32,133 nucleotides of DNA, taken from NCBI GenBank assembly GCA_016649895.1, contig JAENWR010000036.1, positions 1 through 32,133 on the forward strand, written 5' to 3'. Within the stretch, counting starts at the first letter, position 1, and each line of letters opens with the position of its first letter. The notes below the pieces were generated by a model. It searched no databases and had not been told where the DNA came from. It saw only the letters and a list, made by a program, of their open reading frames with translations. This stretch comes from Acidimicrobiia bacterium. Lineage in GTDB: Bacteria; Actinomycetota; Acidimicrobiia; Acidimicrobiales; SKKL01. This document shows, in pieces, positions 8,143 through 16,025 of this stretch. The position numbers and the translations under genes were made by a program.

Positions 8143-9745
8143 GGGACGAGGAGCGCAGACGAGACGGCGGCCGGAGCATGACGAGGTCAGGCTACCGACG
8201 ATCGAAAAGTTGATCGAGGGAGGTTGGTCGGACGGGCAGATCATCTTTCAACCCGAGTGGCGCGTACCGCGTACGCCCAGCCAGGCAAGCCGTCGGGAAG
8301 CTGGTCACTCGTTTGACGGGTACCCCTCAGACATCGTCATCTTCGAGTCCGACGAGACGGCGGGCGAGTGGGAGCACCTGCTCATCCTGTTTGAGCTGAA
8401 GGCGCCGAACCACCAGGAGGGTCGAAATCAGCTGGAGATTCTCCTCAGTCTTGAGCCACGGGCTCGTATGGGGTTCTGGACCAATGGCACCAACACGCTT
8501 GCTCTCTACCGCCGGGCCGACGGCACCTTCGAATCAGTCGCCGAAGCGCCTCTGCCACGCGCCGATGACAACCTTTCGCTTCCGGCCGTTAAGCCGCTTG
8601 TCTGGGGCGACCTCGAAGAGGTTGGCAGAAAGACCCTTCAAGACAAGTTGGAGCGGGTCTTCGGTAGCATCGTCGCGCGCGATACCCGCTCGACCCGATC
8701 CGATGAACGTCTCAACCATCTTTGCAATCTTCTGCTCGTCAAGCTCGAGTCCGACAAGCGAGCCAAGGCGCAGCAGTCATCAGCTGTCGTCTTCCAGCCC
8801 CGGGAGACCGAGCATGGCACGGCGGCAGCGATGCGAGAGGCATATTTAGATCTTAGGCGGACGCAGCTTGAGATCTTTTCAGGGTCGACCGATAGCGAGC
8901 TACGTCTTGATGACCACTCGATTCACGAGGTGGTTTACGAATTGGCGAACCTTCGACTAGTTGATGTGTCGGCCGAGACTATTGCCCAGGCGTTCCAAGT
9001 ATTCCGCTCGACCAACTTGAAGGCAGGGGAGGGTCAATACTTCACTCCGCACCGAGTTATCGCAAGCGCAGTGGCGCTTATGGATATCAACTACGACGAC
9101 AAAGTCGTCGATCCTGCATGCGGCACGGGTGGGTTCCTTGTTGAAGCCTACCTTTCACTGGGGCGAAATAGCCCAGGTCTGAGTGACGCTGACCTCCGTT
9201 CCTGGGCCCACCGGCGGCTCTATGGCGTGGACAAGGATGACATTAGCGTAAAGCTAACGCGCGCAATCATGCAGATCACCGGGGATGGTTCGGCTAACGT
9301 GTATGTGGGCGACTCTATTCGGGAGCACGCGTGGCCAATTGACTATCCTTCACTTGTTGACCCACTAAAGGACGAGCAATTCACCTGCGTGATTACCAAT
9401 CCTCCGTTTGGTCGAGACTTGAAGGTGGACAAACGTGACGCTCGGAGGTCGGGATACACAATCTCGGCTGCAGCGAGCAGCCGCACCGGAGAGTACAAGG
9501 ATCTCGAACTCGGCCTTGTCTTCCTAGAGCGCGCTTGGCGGCTCCTCGCAGTGGGTGGTCGCCTAGGCATCATCCTGCCTGAGACGTACTTCTTCTCAAC
9601 GACGTACGCCTGGCTGCAGCATTGGTTGGATTCTCGCTTCATACTCAGAGGCATGCTGAATATTCCCATGGAAGCATTCCAGGGATTCTGCCGGGCGAAG
9701 ACCAACTTCTACGTCTTTGAGAAAAAGGATCTACTCGATGCATAG
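8135..9745 (+). CDS. HsdR_N-like nuclease domain fused to N6-adenine DNA methyltransferase
   Basis: A 536-aa restriction-modification protein. The N-terminus resembles the type I R-subunit N-terminal nuclease: PSDIVIF with D66, then FELKAPN with E87 and K89, a PD-(D/E)xK arrangement. A helical linker follows, then a gamma-type adenine methyltransferase with motif X-like GEGQYFTPHRVIA, motif I DPACGTGGF (about 326-334) and catalytic motif IV NPPF (422-425). ATG 8135 has GGAGG 6 nt upstream. The protein stops at FEKKDLLDA, where relatives continue. Removing one A from the A5 run 9722-9726 would join it to the next ORF (FEKRIYSMHRPNWFKDG) and give a single ~836-aa nuclease-methylase-specificity enzyme of type IIG layout. 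As printed, the two overlap by 8 nt. GC and codon use are lower than in the flanking genes, a sign of transfer. Confidence 0.88.
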   Translation: MPRGRGAQTRRRPEHDEVRLPTIEKLIEGGWSDGQIIFQPEWRVPRTPSQASRREAGHSFDGYPSDIVIFESDETAGEWEHLLILFELKAPNHQEGRNQLEILLSLEPRARMGFWTNGTNTLALYRRADGTFESVAEAPLPRADDNLSLPAVKPLVWGDLEEVGRKTLQDKLERVFGSIVARDTRSTRSDERLNHLCNLLLVKLESDKRAKAQQSSAVVFQPRETEHGTAAAMREAYLDLRRTQLEIFSGSTDSELRLDDHSIHEVVYELANLRLVDVSAETIAQAFQVFRSTNLKAGEGQYFTPHRVIASAVALMDINYDDKVVDPACGTGGFLVEAYLSLGRNSPGLSDADLRSWAHRRLYGVDKDDISVKLTRAIMQITGDGSANVYVGDSIREHAWPIDYPSLVDPLKDEQFTCVITNPPFGRDLKVDKRDARRSGYTISAAASSRTGEYKDLELGLVFLERAWRLLAVGGRLGIILPETYFFSTTYAWLQHWLDSRFILRGMLNIPMEAFQGFCRAKTNFYVFEKKDLLDA

Positions 9746-10646
9746 GCCGAACTGGTTCAAAGATGGGCGGGTGCTGGTGTCGAGCGCCCCGACCTGTGGA
9801 ATCAACAAGGACGGGCTCGACCAATTCGTCGTCGATGTTGCGACGGGCACTCGTGGGGACCGCCTCGACGATCAACTCTCCATCGATGTGAGGGCGGTTC
9901 TTGACGGGAAGACTACGAGTACTGCACGGTTTGTCAGGTCGGAGGAGATTGCTCGTGACTGGAGGGTTGTACCGAACTATTTCGATCAACGGCACGAACG
10001 GCAGTTCGCTGCGTTCGTCAAGAGAGAGCTCGAGGGATGGGAGACTGCGAGTCTCGGAGAGCTCATTGACGACGGCTGTATTCTCCGACGCGACGGGCAC
10101 GGAAGCCCATCGCTAGATCAACGAGTCGGAAGTGTTCCGTACATTAAGGTTTCGGATCTCCGGGCTGGGTTCGTAAATATCAACCCGACCAACCTCATTC
10201 CGGTGCCCCTGGCCAAGTCGATGTGGCGTGGCGACTCCTCGGGGCTTCAGGCATGGGATCTGCTTTGTCCTGAGCGCGCAAGCAAGAACATCGGTGACTT
10301 CTGCGTACTGATGCCTGGACAGGAGCAGATCATCGTCACCCGAGAGGTCATCATCCTCCGCGTGCTCGAGCGTGCAAACTTTGACCCCTTTTTCTTGATG
10401 TGGGCTCTGACCCTGAAGGTTGTTCGTCAGCAGTGGAATCGAATCATATTCATGCAAACCAACCGTGAGGATGCAGGTCACCGATATCGGGAGATCAGAA
10501 TCCCGATTCCCCCGTCGACGGAGATCGCAGCTGACATCTCTACGCCATTCCGCACTTACTACCAGAGCTTGGCGGAGCACCGAACGCAGCTCGCGCAGTA
10601 TCTCGCCGAGGATGGGCGCCACCACTACTTTGTGAATCCGGATTGA
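9738..10646 (+). CDS. Specificity (S)-type protein with one target-recognition domain
   Basis: A 302-aa protein. The first ~95 residues (FKDGRVLV...CGINKDGLDQFVVD) resemble the segment that normally ends N6-methyltransferase chains. From EGWETASLGELI onward it looks like a type I HsdS half: RVGSVPYIKVSDLRAG, LMPGQEQIIVTREVIILRV, then EIRIPIPPS and a helical tail of the dimerisation type. Only one target-recognition domain is present, against two in classical HsdS, as in type IIG and BcgI-like systems. ATG 9738 has AAGGA 8 nt upstream; TTG 9717 is an upstream in-frame alternative. It may really be the C-terminal half of the preceding enzyme, split by a one-base insertion. It would direct cleavage and methylation to a DNA site that cannot be predicted from the sequence. 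Confidence 0.82.
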   Translation: MHRPNWFKDGRVLVSSAPTCGINKDGLDQFVVDVATGTRGDRLDDQLSIDVRAVLDGKTTSTARFVRSEEIARDWRVVPNYFDQRHERQFAAFVKRELEGWETASLGELIDDGCILRRDGHGSPSLDQRVGSVPYIKVSDLRAGFVNINPTNLIPVPLAKSMWRGDSSGLQAWDLLCPERASKNIGDFCVLMPGQEQIIVTREVIILRVLERANFDPFFLMWALTLKVVRQQWNRIIFMQTNREDAGHRYREIRIPIPPSTEIAADISTPFRTYYQSLAEHRTQLAQYLAEDGRHHYFVNPD

Positions 10647-10659
10647 GCGGGTCGGTCCT

Positions 10660-11964
10660 GTGGTTGGCGGTCCGACCGGGTCGAATCGGTATAGAAAGGA
10701 CGAGCTTCGCTATAGAGGCGGCCAGGGAGAGGTCTGGATCGGACGCCGCGTTTCTGACGAGCGGCTGGTAGCGATCAAGTACCTTCACGACAACCCAGCG
10801 AGTGCTGACCCTCAGAGTGATCGCCGGCGGTTCATTCGGGAGATTCGTTGTCAGACGAATCTCCAGCACCCGAATATCATGTCGATCCTTGCGAGCAACA
10901 CTAAGGCGCGACCCCCTTGGTATGCCATGCCGTGGGCTGACACGTCTCTACGTGGTTTTCTGGTCCTCGGCGGTGGCCCTCTTTCCGAGGAAGACGCGCT
11001 CGCAATTTTCCGGGACATTCTCTCTGCCATCGAGTTCGCGCACCAGGAAGGCATCCTTCACAGGGACCTCAAGCCAGAAAACGTCCTGAGGTTCGAGGGT
11101 CGTTGGTGCGTCTCGGATTTCGGGCTGAGCCGTCTACTTGATTCGGACAGCACGACTCTGACTTTCACCAACGCAGCTCTCGGCACGGTAGCATATAGCG
11201 CTCCCGAGCAGTTCAGCGATGCACATTCGGCTGACGCCCGGTCTGACGTATATGCACTCGGCAAGATCCTTTACGAGATGCTTACCGGAAAGATGCCCTT
11301 TCCGAGCCTCGACTTGTCTCAATTGCCGTCCCGATACCGTCACATTGTTTCCCGCTGCATTGCCGATGAGCCGGGGGATAGGTATCAGACGGTGGTTGAT
11401 TTGTTGCGGCAGATCGAAACCCTTGTCGAGTCGCCCAGCGACCTCGAGCCGCCGCTTCAGCGGGCCCAGATGTTGCTTGATAAAGCAGCCCGTAAGTTCG
11501 CCGCGCTTGCTGAGATCGACCGCATCCTTACTGAATACGCCACTGACGAGGTGCTGTACACCAAACTAGTGCCGTACCTTCCAAGGCCCGTACTCGAAAG
11601 CTACTATAAGCGTCATAGGCAGAGTCTTTTCAGCGTATTGCGGCAGTTTGATTTGTACATATCCGGTGGTCTTCCCTGGTCATATACCGACACTGTGGCG
11701 GACTTCATGAGGCACGTGTTCGATATCTGTGAGGAGGAGGAGATACGTCGTCTGGTCCTAAAGCGTGTCCTGCTCATGGGATCAGATCATCATAGATTTC
11801 ATGTTCGTGATGTATTCATCAGCCTTGTAATGAGGAGGAGCGACGAGAGCCACGTCATGATGGTCAGCGAATTGCTTGCCACCTATCCAGTGGCCACGGC
11901 TTTCGTGGCGGAGTTTCTTCGGGGGCAGTCAATTCCAGAGGTAATTCGGCGGGCTCTGGACTAG
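10660..11964 (+). CDS. Hanks-type serine/threonine protein kinase with unknown C-terminal domain
   Basis: A 434-aa protein with no membrane span. The kinase core is complete: glycine loop RGGQGEV (19-25), VAIK with K40, HRDLKPENVL with H134 and D136, DFG with D153, an activation segment rich in Ser/Thr (DSDSTTLTFTNAALGT), APEQ, and DVYALGKILYEMLTG. It is therefore predicted to be active. From about residue 265, a ~170-aa helical C-terminal part, possibly HEAT-like, does not resemble the PASTA, TPR or membrane domains usual in bacterial kinases. It starts 13 nt after the specificity gene, so it is in the same operon. It may regulate the restriction enzyme or act as a separate anti-phage effector; this is inference. 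The GTG start lacks a clear Shine-Dalgarno. AT-richer codons mark it as part of the island. Confidence 0.88.
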   Translation: MVGGPTGSNRYRKDELRYRGGQGEVWIGRRVSDERLVAIKYLHDNPASADPQSDRRRFIREIRCQTNLQHPNIMSILASNTKARPPWYAMPWADTSLRGFLVLGGGPLSEEDALAIFRDILSAIEFAHQEGILHRDLKPENVLRFEGRWCVSDFGLSRLLDSDSTTLTFTNAALGTVAYSAPEQFSDAHSADARSDVYALGKILYEMLTGKMPFPSLDLSQLPSRYRHIVSRCIADEPGDRYQTVVDLLRQIETLVESPSDLEPPLQRAQMLLDKAARKFAALAEIDRILTEYATDEVLYTKLVPYLPRPVLESYYKRHRQSLFSVLRQFDLYISGGLPWSYTDTVADFMRHVFDICEEEEIRRLVLKRVLLMGSDHHRFHVRDVFISLVMRRSDESHVMMVSELLATYPVATAFVAEFLRGQSIPEVIRRALD

Positions 11965-11974
11965 CCGTCGAGCG

Positions 11975-12030
11975 CCTCCGGAGGTTGCATAGGAGCGTCG
12001 ACGCTCCGCTGGCCGGCTCCAAATAGCCGG
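11975..12030 (+). terminator. Cluster of hairpins after the island operon
   Basis: Three inverted repeats lie in 56 nt just after the kinase stop: CCTCCGGAGG (11975-11984), GGAGCGTCGACGCTCC (11992-12007, 16-bp perfect palindrome) and CCGGCT-N6-AGCCGG (12013-12030). No T-tract follows, which is common for terminators in high-GC actinobacteria. A junction of the island is the other reading. Confidence 0.42.
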
Positions 12031-12102
12031 GAGGCGGGTTGCGGACTGTCAGGGGGTTTCAGGGTCCCTTGCGGAAATTGCGCACGTTGGGCCGACGAGG
12101 TC

Positions 12103-12108
12103 TACGCT
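12103..12108 (+). promoter_or_regulatory. -10 box TACGCT, leaderless start for the HTH gene
   Basis: TACGCT ends 7 nt before the ATG at 12116, and TTGCGC at 12078-12083 lies 19 nt upstream as a possible -35. No Shine-Dalgarno is present, so the transcript probably begins at the ATG. Confidence 0.5.
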
Positions 12109-12115
12109 GGATCTC

Positions 12116-12373
12116 ATGACCGACGAGATCCGCTGGCTGTCGACCGGTGAGGCCGCGCGACAGCTGGGCATCACCACCCGCACCCTGTACCGGTTCATCG
12201 ACGAAGGGAAGCTGCCCGCGTACCGCTTCGGGCGCGTGATCCGGCTCCAGGAAACGGAGGTGCACGCCTTCATCGAGACCTGTCGCATCGCGCCTGGCTC
12301 GCTGGTGCACCTCTACCCCGACCTCGTCGACACCGCGAGCACGGCCTCCGACACCGAGGCCAACCGCACGTAG
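12116..12373 (+). CDS. Small excisionase/MerR-like helix-turn-helix DNA-binding protein
   Basis: An 85-aa protein with a winged helix-turn-helix of the excisionase/BldC-like kind: LSTGEAARQLGITTRTLYRFIDEG, wing LPAYRFGRVIRLQETEVHAFIET, then the tail APGSLVHLYP that I associate with a widespread actinobacterial family. It is probably a core regulator rather than the excisionase of the neighbouring island, because its codon use is that of the core genes and no integrase is present. Its last 61 nt overlap the 3' end of the convergent gene 12313-12954. Confidence 0.85.
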   Translation: MTDEIRWLSTGEAARQLGITTRTLYRFIDEGKLPAYRFGRVIRLQETEVHAFIETCRIAPGSLVHLYPDLVDTASTASDTEANRT

Positions 12374-12954
12374 ACCAGCGCTCCGCGCTCGGGCCGCACC
12401 ATCACCAGGTCGCGTCCGATGGCTCGGAGCTCACCCTCGACGGCGCCGCCACCGCGGGTCACAAGGGTGATCTCGGGTCTGTCGTCGACGGCATGGCTCA
12501 ACAGGTCGGCCATGGTGGTGGGGTCGTCGCCGACGCGGTGGCCCACGGGGTTCACCGGGGCGTGGCCGATGTCGGTGGCCTGCACGGTCGCCACCGCGTC
12601 GATGGCCACGATGATTCGGGTGCTGCCGGCGTGGAGCACGACCACCTCGGCGCCCGCTCCCACCGCGATGCCCGTGTGCCGTCCTCCGCCGACGGTTGTG
12701 AGGGTGATGACCGAACGCCGCTCGGCGTGGTCGACCAGCACTCCGCACATCGTGGCGTCGTCGGCCGCCTGGCGCCGGAGCCAGTGCTCGCGGCGTCGGA
12801 GCTGGCTCGCGGCCTCGATGCGGAGTTGGCTCGCCCACCGCTCGGTGCCGTCGCCGAAGCCTGGAGGCGCAGGTGAGATCTCGGTTGTGCTGTCGTCATC
12901 GCCCCGCCGCTCGCCGTATGGTTCGCGCCCGTGACGTGACGTGTCGCCCGTCAC
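12313..12954 (-). CDS. Conserved actinobacterial protein with two Sm-like repeats (function unknown)
   Basis: A 213-aa soluble protein. After a disordered N-terminus there is a helix (RWASQLRIEAASQLRRREHWLRRQA), then two similar ~60-aa beta-rich units. The first holds SVITLTTVGGGRHTGIAVGAGAEVVVLHAG, the second PEITLVTRGGGAVEGELRAIGRDLVMVRPE (split here only for reading). Both share the pattern of a GGG turn, a G(x)I/L strand, an A(x)G turn and a valine-rich strand, which resembles Sm/LSm barrels. This is inference. GTG 12954 is preferred because TAGGGT (12968-12963) lies 8 nt upstream, the leaderless pattern seen elsewhere; ATG 12984 is in frame but would sit upstream of that box. It is divergent from phoH. 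Confidence 0.7.
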   Translation of the reverse strand: MTGDTSRHGREPYGERRGDDDSTTEISPAPPGFGDGTERWASQLRIEAASQLRRREHWLRRQAADDATMCGVLVDHAERRSVITLTTVGGGRHTGIAVGAGAEVVVLHAGSTRIIVAIDAVATVQATDIGHAPVNPVGHRVGDDPTTMADLLSHAVDDRPEITLVTRGGGAVEGELRAIGRDLVMVRPERGALVYVRLASVSEAVLAVSTRSG

Positions 12955-12962
12955 TTCGTTTG

Positions 12963-12968
12963 ACCCTA
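12963..12968 (-). promoter_or_regulatory. -10 box TAGGGT, leaderless start
   Basis: Read on the minus strand, TAGGGT is followed by 8 nt and then GTG 12954, in frame with the Sm-like protein. It sets the start at 12954 rather than 12984. Confidence 0.45.
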
Positions 12969-13083
12969 CAGCGTCACACGTCATCCATCTAGGCCCAATG
13001 ACCTATACGCCGTCCGGTCGTGGGATGGCAGCAGGATTCCCGCGACGGCGCAGCGGCGTGGCGATACGCTGGCGACCCACGCG

Positions 13084-14103
13084 ATGAAAGCAGCGATGTC
13101 AGATCCACAGGTGAAGATCAGCGTCCCCGGCAACCACCTCATGGCCGGCCTGCTCGGCGAGCGCGACGAGCTCCTCCGCCTGGTCGAGGGGGCATTCCCC
13201 AACTCGACCATCCACGTCCGGGGCAACGAGGTCACCGCGGTCGGCCCGGGTGCCGAGGTCATCGGCCGCATCTTCGAAGAGCTCGTGTTGCTCCTCGAGC
13301 AGGGCCAGGCTCTGGAGGTGGCCAACGTGCGCCGCACCATCGACATGGTGGGGGCCGACGAAAGGCCATCGGAGGTGTTCGCCACCGAGGTCGTTCGCAC
13401 CTCGAAGGGTCGATCCATCCGCCCCAAGTCGAGCGGGCAGAAGCGCTACATCGACGCCATCCGCGACAACGTCATCACCTTCGGCGTGGGCCCGGCGGGC
13501 ACCGGCAAGAGCTGGCTGGCCGTCGCCGCCGCCGTGCACGCCCTGCAGACCAAGCAGGTCGAGCGCATCATCCTCACCCGACCGGCGGTCGAGGCCGGAG
13601 AGCGCCTCGGCTTCCTCCCCGGCGACCTCATGGCCAAGGTCGACCCCTACCTGCGACCCCTCTACGACGCCCTCTACGACATGGTCGACGCCGAGGGTGC
13701 CCAGAAGCTCCTCGACCGTGCCACCGTCGAGGTGGCGCCGCTCGCCTTCATGCGTGGCCGCACGCTCAACCACAGCTTCATCATCCTCGACGAGGCGCAG
13801 AACACCACGCCCGAGCAGATGAAGATGTTCCTCACCCGCATCGGCTTCGGCTCGAAGGCCGTCATCACCGGCGACAGCACCCAGGTCGACGTGCAGGGCG
13901 GGCGCAGCGGGCTGGTGGGGCTCGAGAAGGTGCTCACCGGCATCGAAGGGCTGTCGTGGGTGAACCTCGACAGCAGCGACGTGGTGCGCCACCGCATCGT
14001 GCAGGACATCGTCGACGCCTACGAGCGCGCCGACGCCAGCAAGGCTGCTGCCAGCCGGACGGCAGAGCGACGGCAGGACGAGCACCAGGAGCGACAGTCG
14101 TGA
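13084..14103 (+). CDS. phoH: PhoH-family ATPase (YbeZ type)
   Basis: A 339-aa protein. An N-terminal KH-like region (about residues 10-90) precedes the PhoH P-loop domain: Walker A GPAGTGKS (about 136-143), [19 protein letters not shown], Walker [12 protein letters not shown], and the GDSTQVD motif. These proteins are RNA-linked ATPases thought to act with YbeY in rRNA processing; the ybeY start overlaps this stop here (GTGA). TACGCT at 13065-13070 is 13 nt before the ATG, giving a very short leader. A second in-frame ATG lies at 13096. Confidence 0.95.
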   Translation: MKAAMSDPQVKISVPGNHLMAGLLGERDELLRLVEGAFPNSTIHVRGNEVTAVGPGAEVIGRIFEELVLLLEQGQALEVANVRRTIDMVGADERPSEVFATEVVRTSKGRSIRPKSSGQKRYIDAIRDNVITFGVGPAGTGKSWLAVAAAVHALQTKQVERIILTRPAVEAGERLGFLPGDLMAKVDPYLRPLYDALYDMVDAEGAQKLLDRATVEVAPLAFMRGRTLNHSFIILDEAQNTTPEQMKMFLTRIGFGSKAVITGDSTQVDVQGGRSGLVGLEKVLTGIEGLSWVNLDSSDVVRHRIVQDIVDAYERADASKAAASRTAERRQDEHQERQS

Positions 14104-14663
14104 TCAAACCCGCCAAACCCGAACCTCCGAGTACCGAGCGTCCGCCGGACGGTGGGGTCGAGGTGTTCGTCACCGACGAACAGACCGATCACCCCATCGA
14201 CACCGACCGGTGGGCGCAACTCGCCACCCACGCCCTCGCCGAGCGTGGTGTGCGGCGAGGTGAGCTATCGCTGACGTTCGTCGACGAAGCCACCATCGCC
14301 GAGCTCAACGCCGAGCACATGGGCGCCGATGGCCCCACCGACGTGCTCTCCTTCCCCCTCGACGATGGTGACGACGCGGCGGGCACCGATCCGCGGGTGC
14401 CCGTGCTCCTCGGCGACGTCGTCATCTGCCCGGCGGTCGCCGCCGCCAACGCCCCAGCGCACGCCGCCGGCGCGGTCGAGCCCCACCCCGGCCACCCCAC
14501 CCACGACGGCTCACTCGGTTCTGAGCTGTCGCTGCTCGTCGTGCACGGTGTGCTGCACGTGCTGGGCCTCGACCACGCCGAGCCCGATGAGACCGCCGAG
14601 ATGCACGCCGCCGAGCGGGCGATCCTCGCCGGTGGCGCCCCGTCCGGATCGGCCCTCCGATGA
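14100..14663 (+). CDS. ybeY: Endoribonuclease YbeY (rRNA maturation)
   Basis: Zinc-dependent RNase that matures 16S rRNA ends and takes part in ribosome quality control. The metal site [11 protein letters not shown] is near residues 146-156, followed by [12 protein letters not shown]. The motif [14 protein letters not shown] is also typical. At 187 aa it is longer than the usual ~155: an N-terminal extension of about 20 residues and an insertion around [18 protein letters not shown] are present. GTG 14100 overlaps the phoH stop by 4 nt, and the stop overlaps the next start (ATGA), so three proteins are translationally coupled. Confidence 0.95.
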   Translation: MIKPAKPEPPSTERPPDGGVEVFVTDEQTDHPIDTDRWAQLATHALAERGVRRGELSLTFVDEATIAELNAEHMGADGPTDVLSFPLDDGDDAAGTDPRVPVLLGDVVICPAVAAANAPAHAAGAVEPHPGHPTHDGSLGSELSLLVVHGVLHVLGLDHAEPDETAEMHAAERAILAGGAPSGSALR

Positions 14664-15940
14664 CCGACGGCGCCATGCTGGGCATCGCCGGAGTGGTCGT
14701 GCTCGTGCTCTCGGCTGGGGTACTCGCCATGGCCGAGACGAGCCTCACCCACCTGGGTCGCGCCCGCGCGAGGGCGCTCGAGGAGGAGGAGGTCGCGGGT
14801 GCGCGCCTCCTCAGCCAGATGCTCGACAACCGCGAGCAGTACCTCAACCCGGTGCTGCTGCTGGTACTCATCTGCCACCTCTCGTCGGCCACGATCATCG
14901 CGGTGTTGGCCGATCACCGATGGGGCCTCCAAGGCGTGCTCGGCGCACTGGCCGTGGAGATCATCGTCGTCTTCGTCGTGGCCGAGGCGGCGCCCAAGAC
15001 CTGGGCGCTCCAGGCGCCCAGCCGCTCGGCGGTCGTCGCGGCCCCTCTCGTGCGCACCCTCGCCGGATTCCCCCCACTGAGGTGGGTCACCGGGCTCCTC
15101 GTCGGCATCGCCCGCCTCCTCGTGCCCGGTCGCACCCGGGTGCAGGGACCGGCCGTGTCCGAAGGGGAGCTGCTCGCCTTCGCTGGCGTGGCCGCCGAGG
15201 AATCGGTCATCGACAGCGACGAGCAGGAGCTCATCGAGTCGATCATCGAGTTCGGTGACACCGTGGTCCGTGAGGTCATGGTGCCCCGACCCGACATGGT
15301 CACGGTGTCGGCCGACTACCGGGTGGCCGACGTGATGGAGATCGTGGTGATGAACGGCTTCAGCCGCATCCCCGCCTACGGAAACGGCATCGACGACGTC
15401 GTCGGCATCGCCTATGCCAAGGACCTCATGCGGGCCGATCTCGACCAGCGCTCGAACGACCCCGTTCGCACGGTTCTGCGGCCGGCCCACTTCGTGCCCG
15501 AGTCGAAGCACGTGGCGTCGCTGCTGCGCGAGATGCAGGCCGAGCAATACCACATCGCCATCGTCGTCGACGAGTACGGCGCGGCCGCCGGCCTCGTCAC
15601 CCTCGAGGACCTCATCGAGGAGCTCGTCGGCGAGATCGTCGATGAGTTCGACGTCGAGGACCCGATGATCGAACCGCTCGCCGGCGGCAACGTGCGGGTC
15701 AACGCGCGGCTCGCGGTCGACGAGCTCAACGAACTGCTCGGGGCCCATCTACCCGAGGGCGACTGGGACACCGTCGGCGGGCTCGTGTTCGACATGCTCG
15801 GCCACGTCCCCGTCGAGGGCGAGGCGGTCGAGGTCGACGGCTTCCGGCTGCGGGCCGACAAGGTGCAGGGCCGCCGCATCGGCCGGGTGCGCGTCGAGCG
15901 CATACCCGTCCCGACGCCCGAACCGGCTGAGCACTCGTAG
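14660..15940 (+). CDS. CNNM/HlyC-CorC family membrane protein with CBS pair
   Basis: A 426-aa member of the family long called hemolysin-like and now linked to Mg2+ and Co2+ transport. The N-terminal CNNM domain has about four hydrophobic segments ([53 protein letters not shown], and one around [13 protein letters not shown]). Then come [15 protein letters not shown] and a CBS pair ([65 protein letters not shown]). The C-terminal CorC_HlyC domain ends around [20 protein letters not shown]. The ATGA overlap with ybeY matches the conserved actinobacterial order phoH-ybeY-CNNM. Confidence 0.93.
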   Translation: MTDGAMLGIAGVVVLVLSAGVLAMAETSLTHLGRARARALEEEEVAGARLLSQMLDNREQYLNPVLLLVLICHLSSATIIAVLADHRWGLQGVLGALAVEIIVVFVVAEAAPKTWALQAPSRSAVVAAPLVRTLAGFPPLRWVTGLLVGIARLLVPGRTRVQGPAVSEGELLAFAGVAAEESVIDSDEQELIESIIEFGDTVVREVMVPRPDMVTVSADYRVADVMEIVVMNGFSRIPAYGNGIDDVVGIAYAKDLMRADLDQRSNDPVRTVLRPAHFVPESKHVASLLREMQAEQYHIAIVVDEYGAAAGLVTLEDLIEELVGEIVDEFDVEDPMIEPLAGGNVRVNARLAVDELNELLGAHLPEGDWDTVGGLVFDMLGHVPVEGEAVEVDGFRLRADKVQGRRIGRVRVERIPVPTPEPAEHS

Positions 15941-16025
15941 CGACGCTCACCCTCGTCGGAACCATGGGTGGTCAGCTGACCGAGGAAGTCCGCCGTCCGG
16001 GCCGAGCGCTGTTGTGACATCGGCG

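Noticed and set aside
9716..9745. Programmed -1 ribosomal frameshift between methyltransferase and specificity ORFs
   Set aside because: The two frames need a +1 (or -2) shift, and GAAAAAG is not a proper -1 slippery heptamer.
8135..11964. BREX/Pgl or DISARM system
   Set aside because: No PglZ-type phosphatase, PglY/BrxC ATPase, BrxL, or DISARM helicase genes are present; the only matches are a methyltransferase and a kinase.
12116..12373. Excisionase of a mobile element spanning the island
   Set aside because: No integrase, att repeats or tRNA target was found, and the tail matches a core actinobacterial HTH family.
15970..15981. 12-bp palindrome GGTCAGCTGACC between the CNNM and LysR genes
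   Set aside because: Short, with no loop, T-tract or promoter nearby; not enough to call a terminator or operator.
15412..16025. C-terminal extension of the LysR frame through the CNNM gene
   Set aside because: It is antisense to the well-supported CNNM coding region and arises only because of the frameshift.
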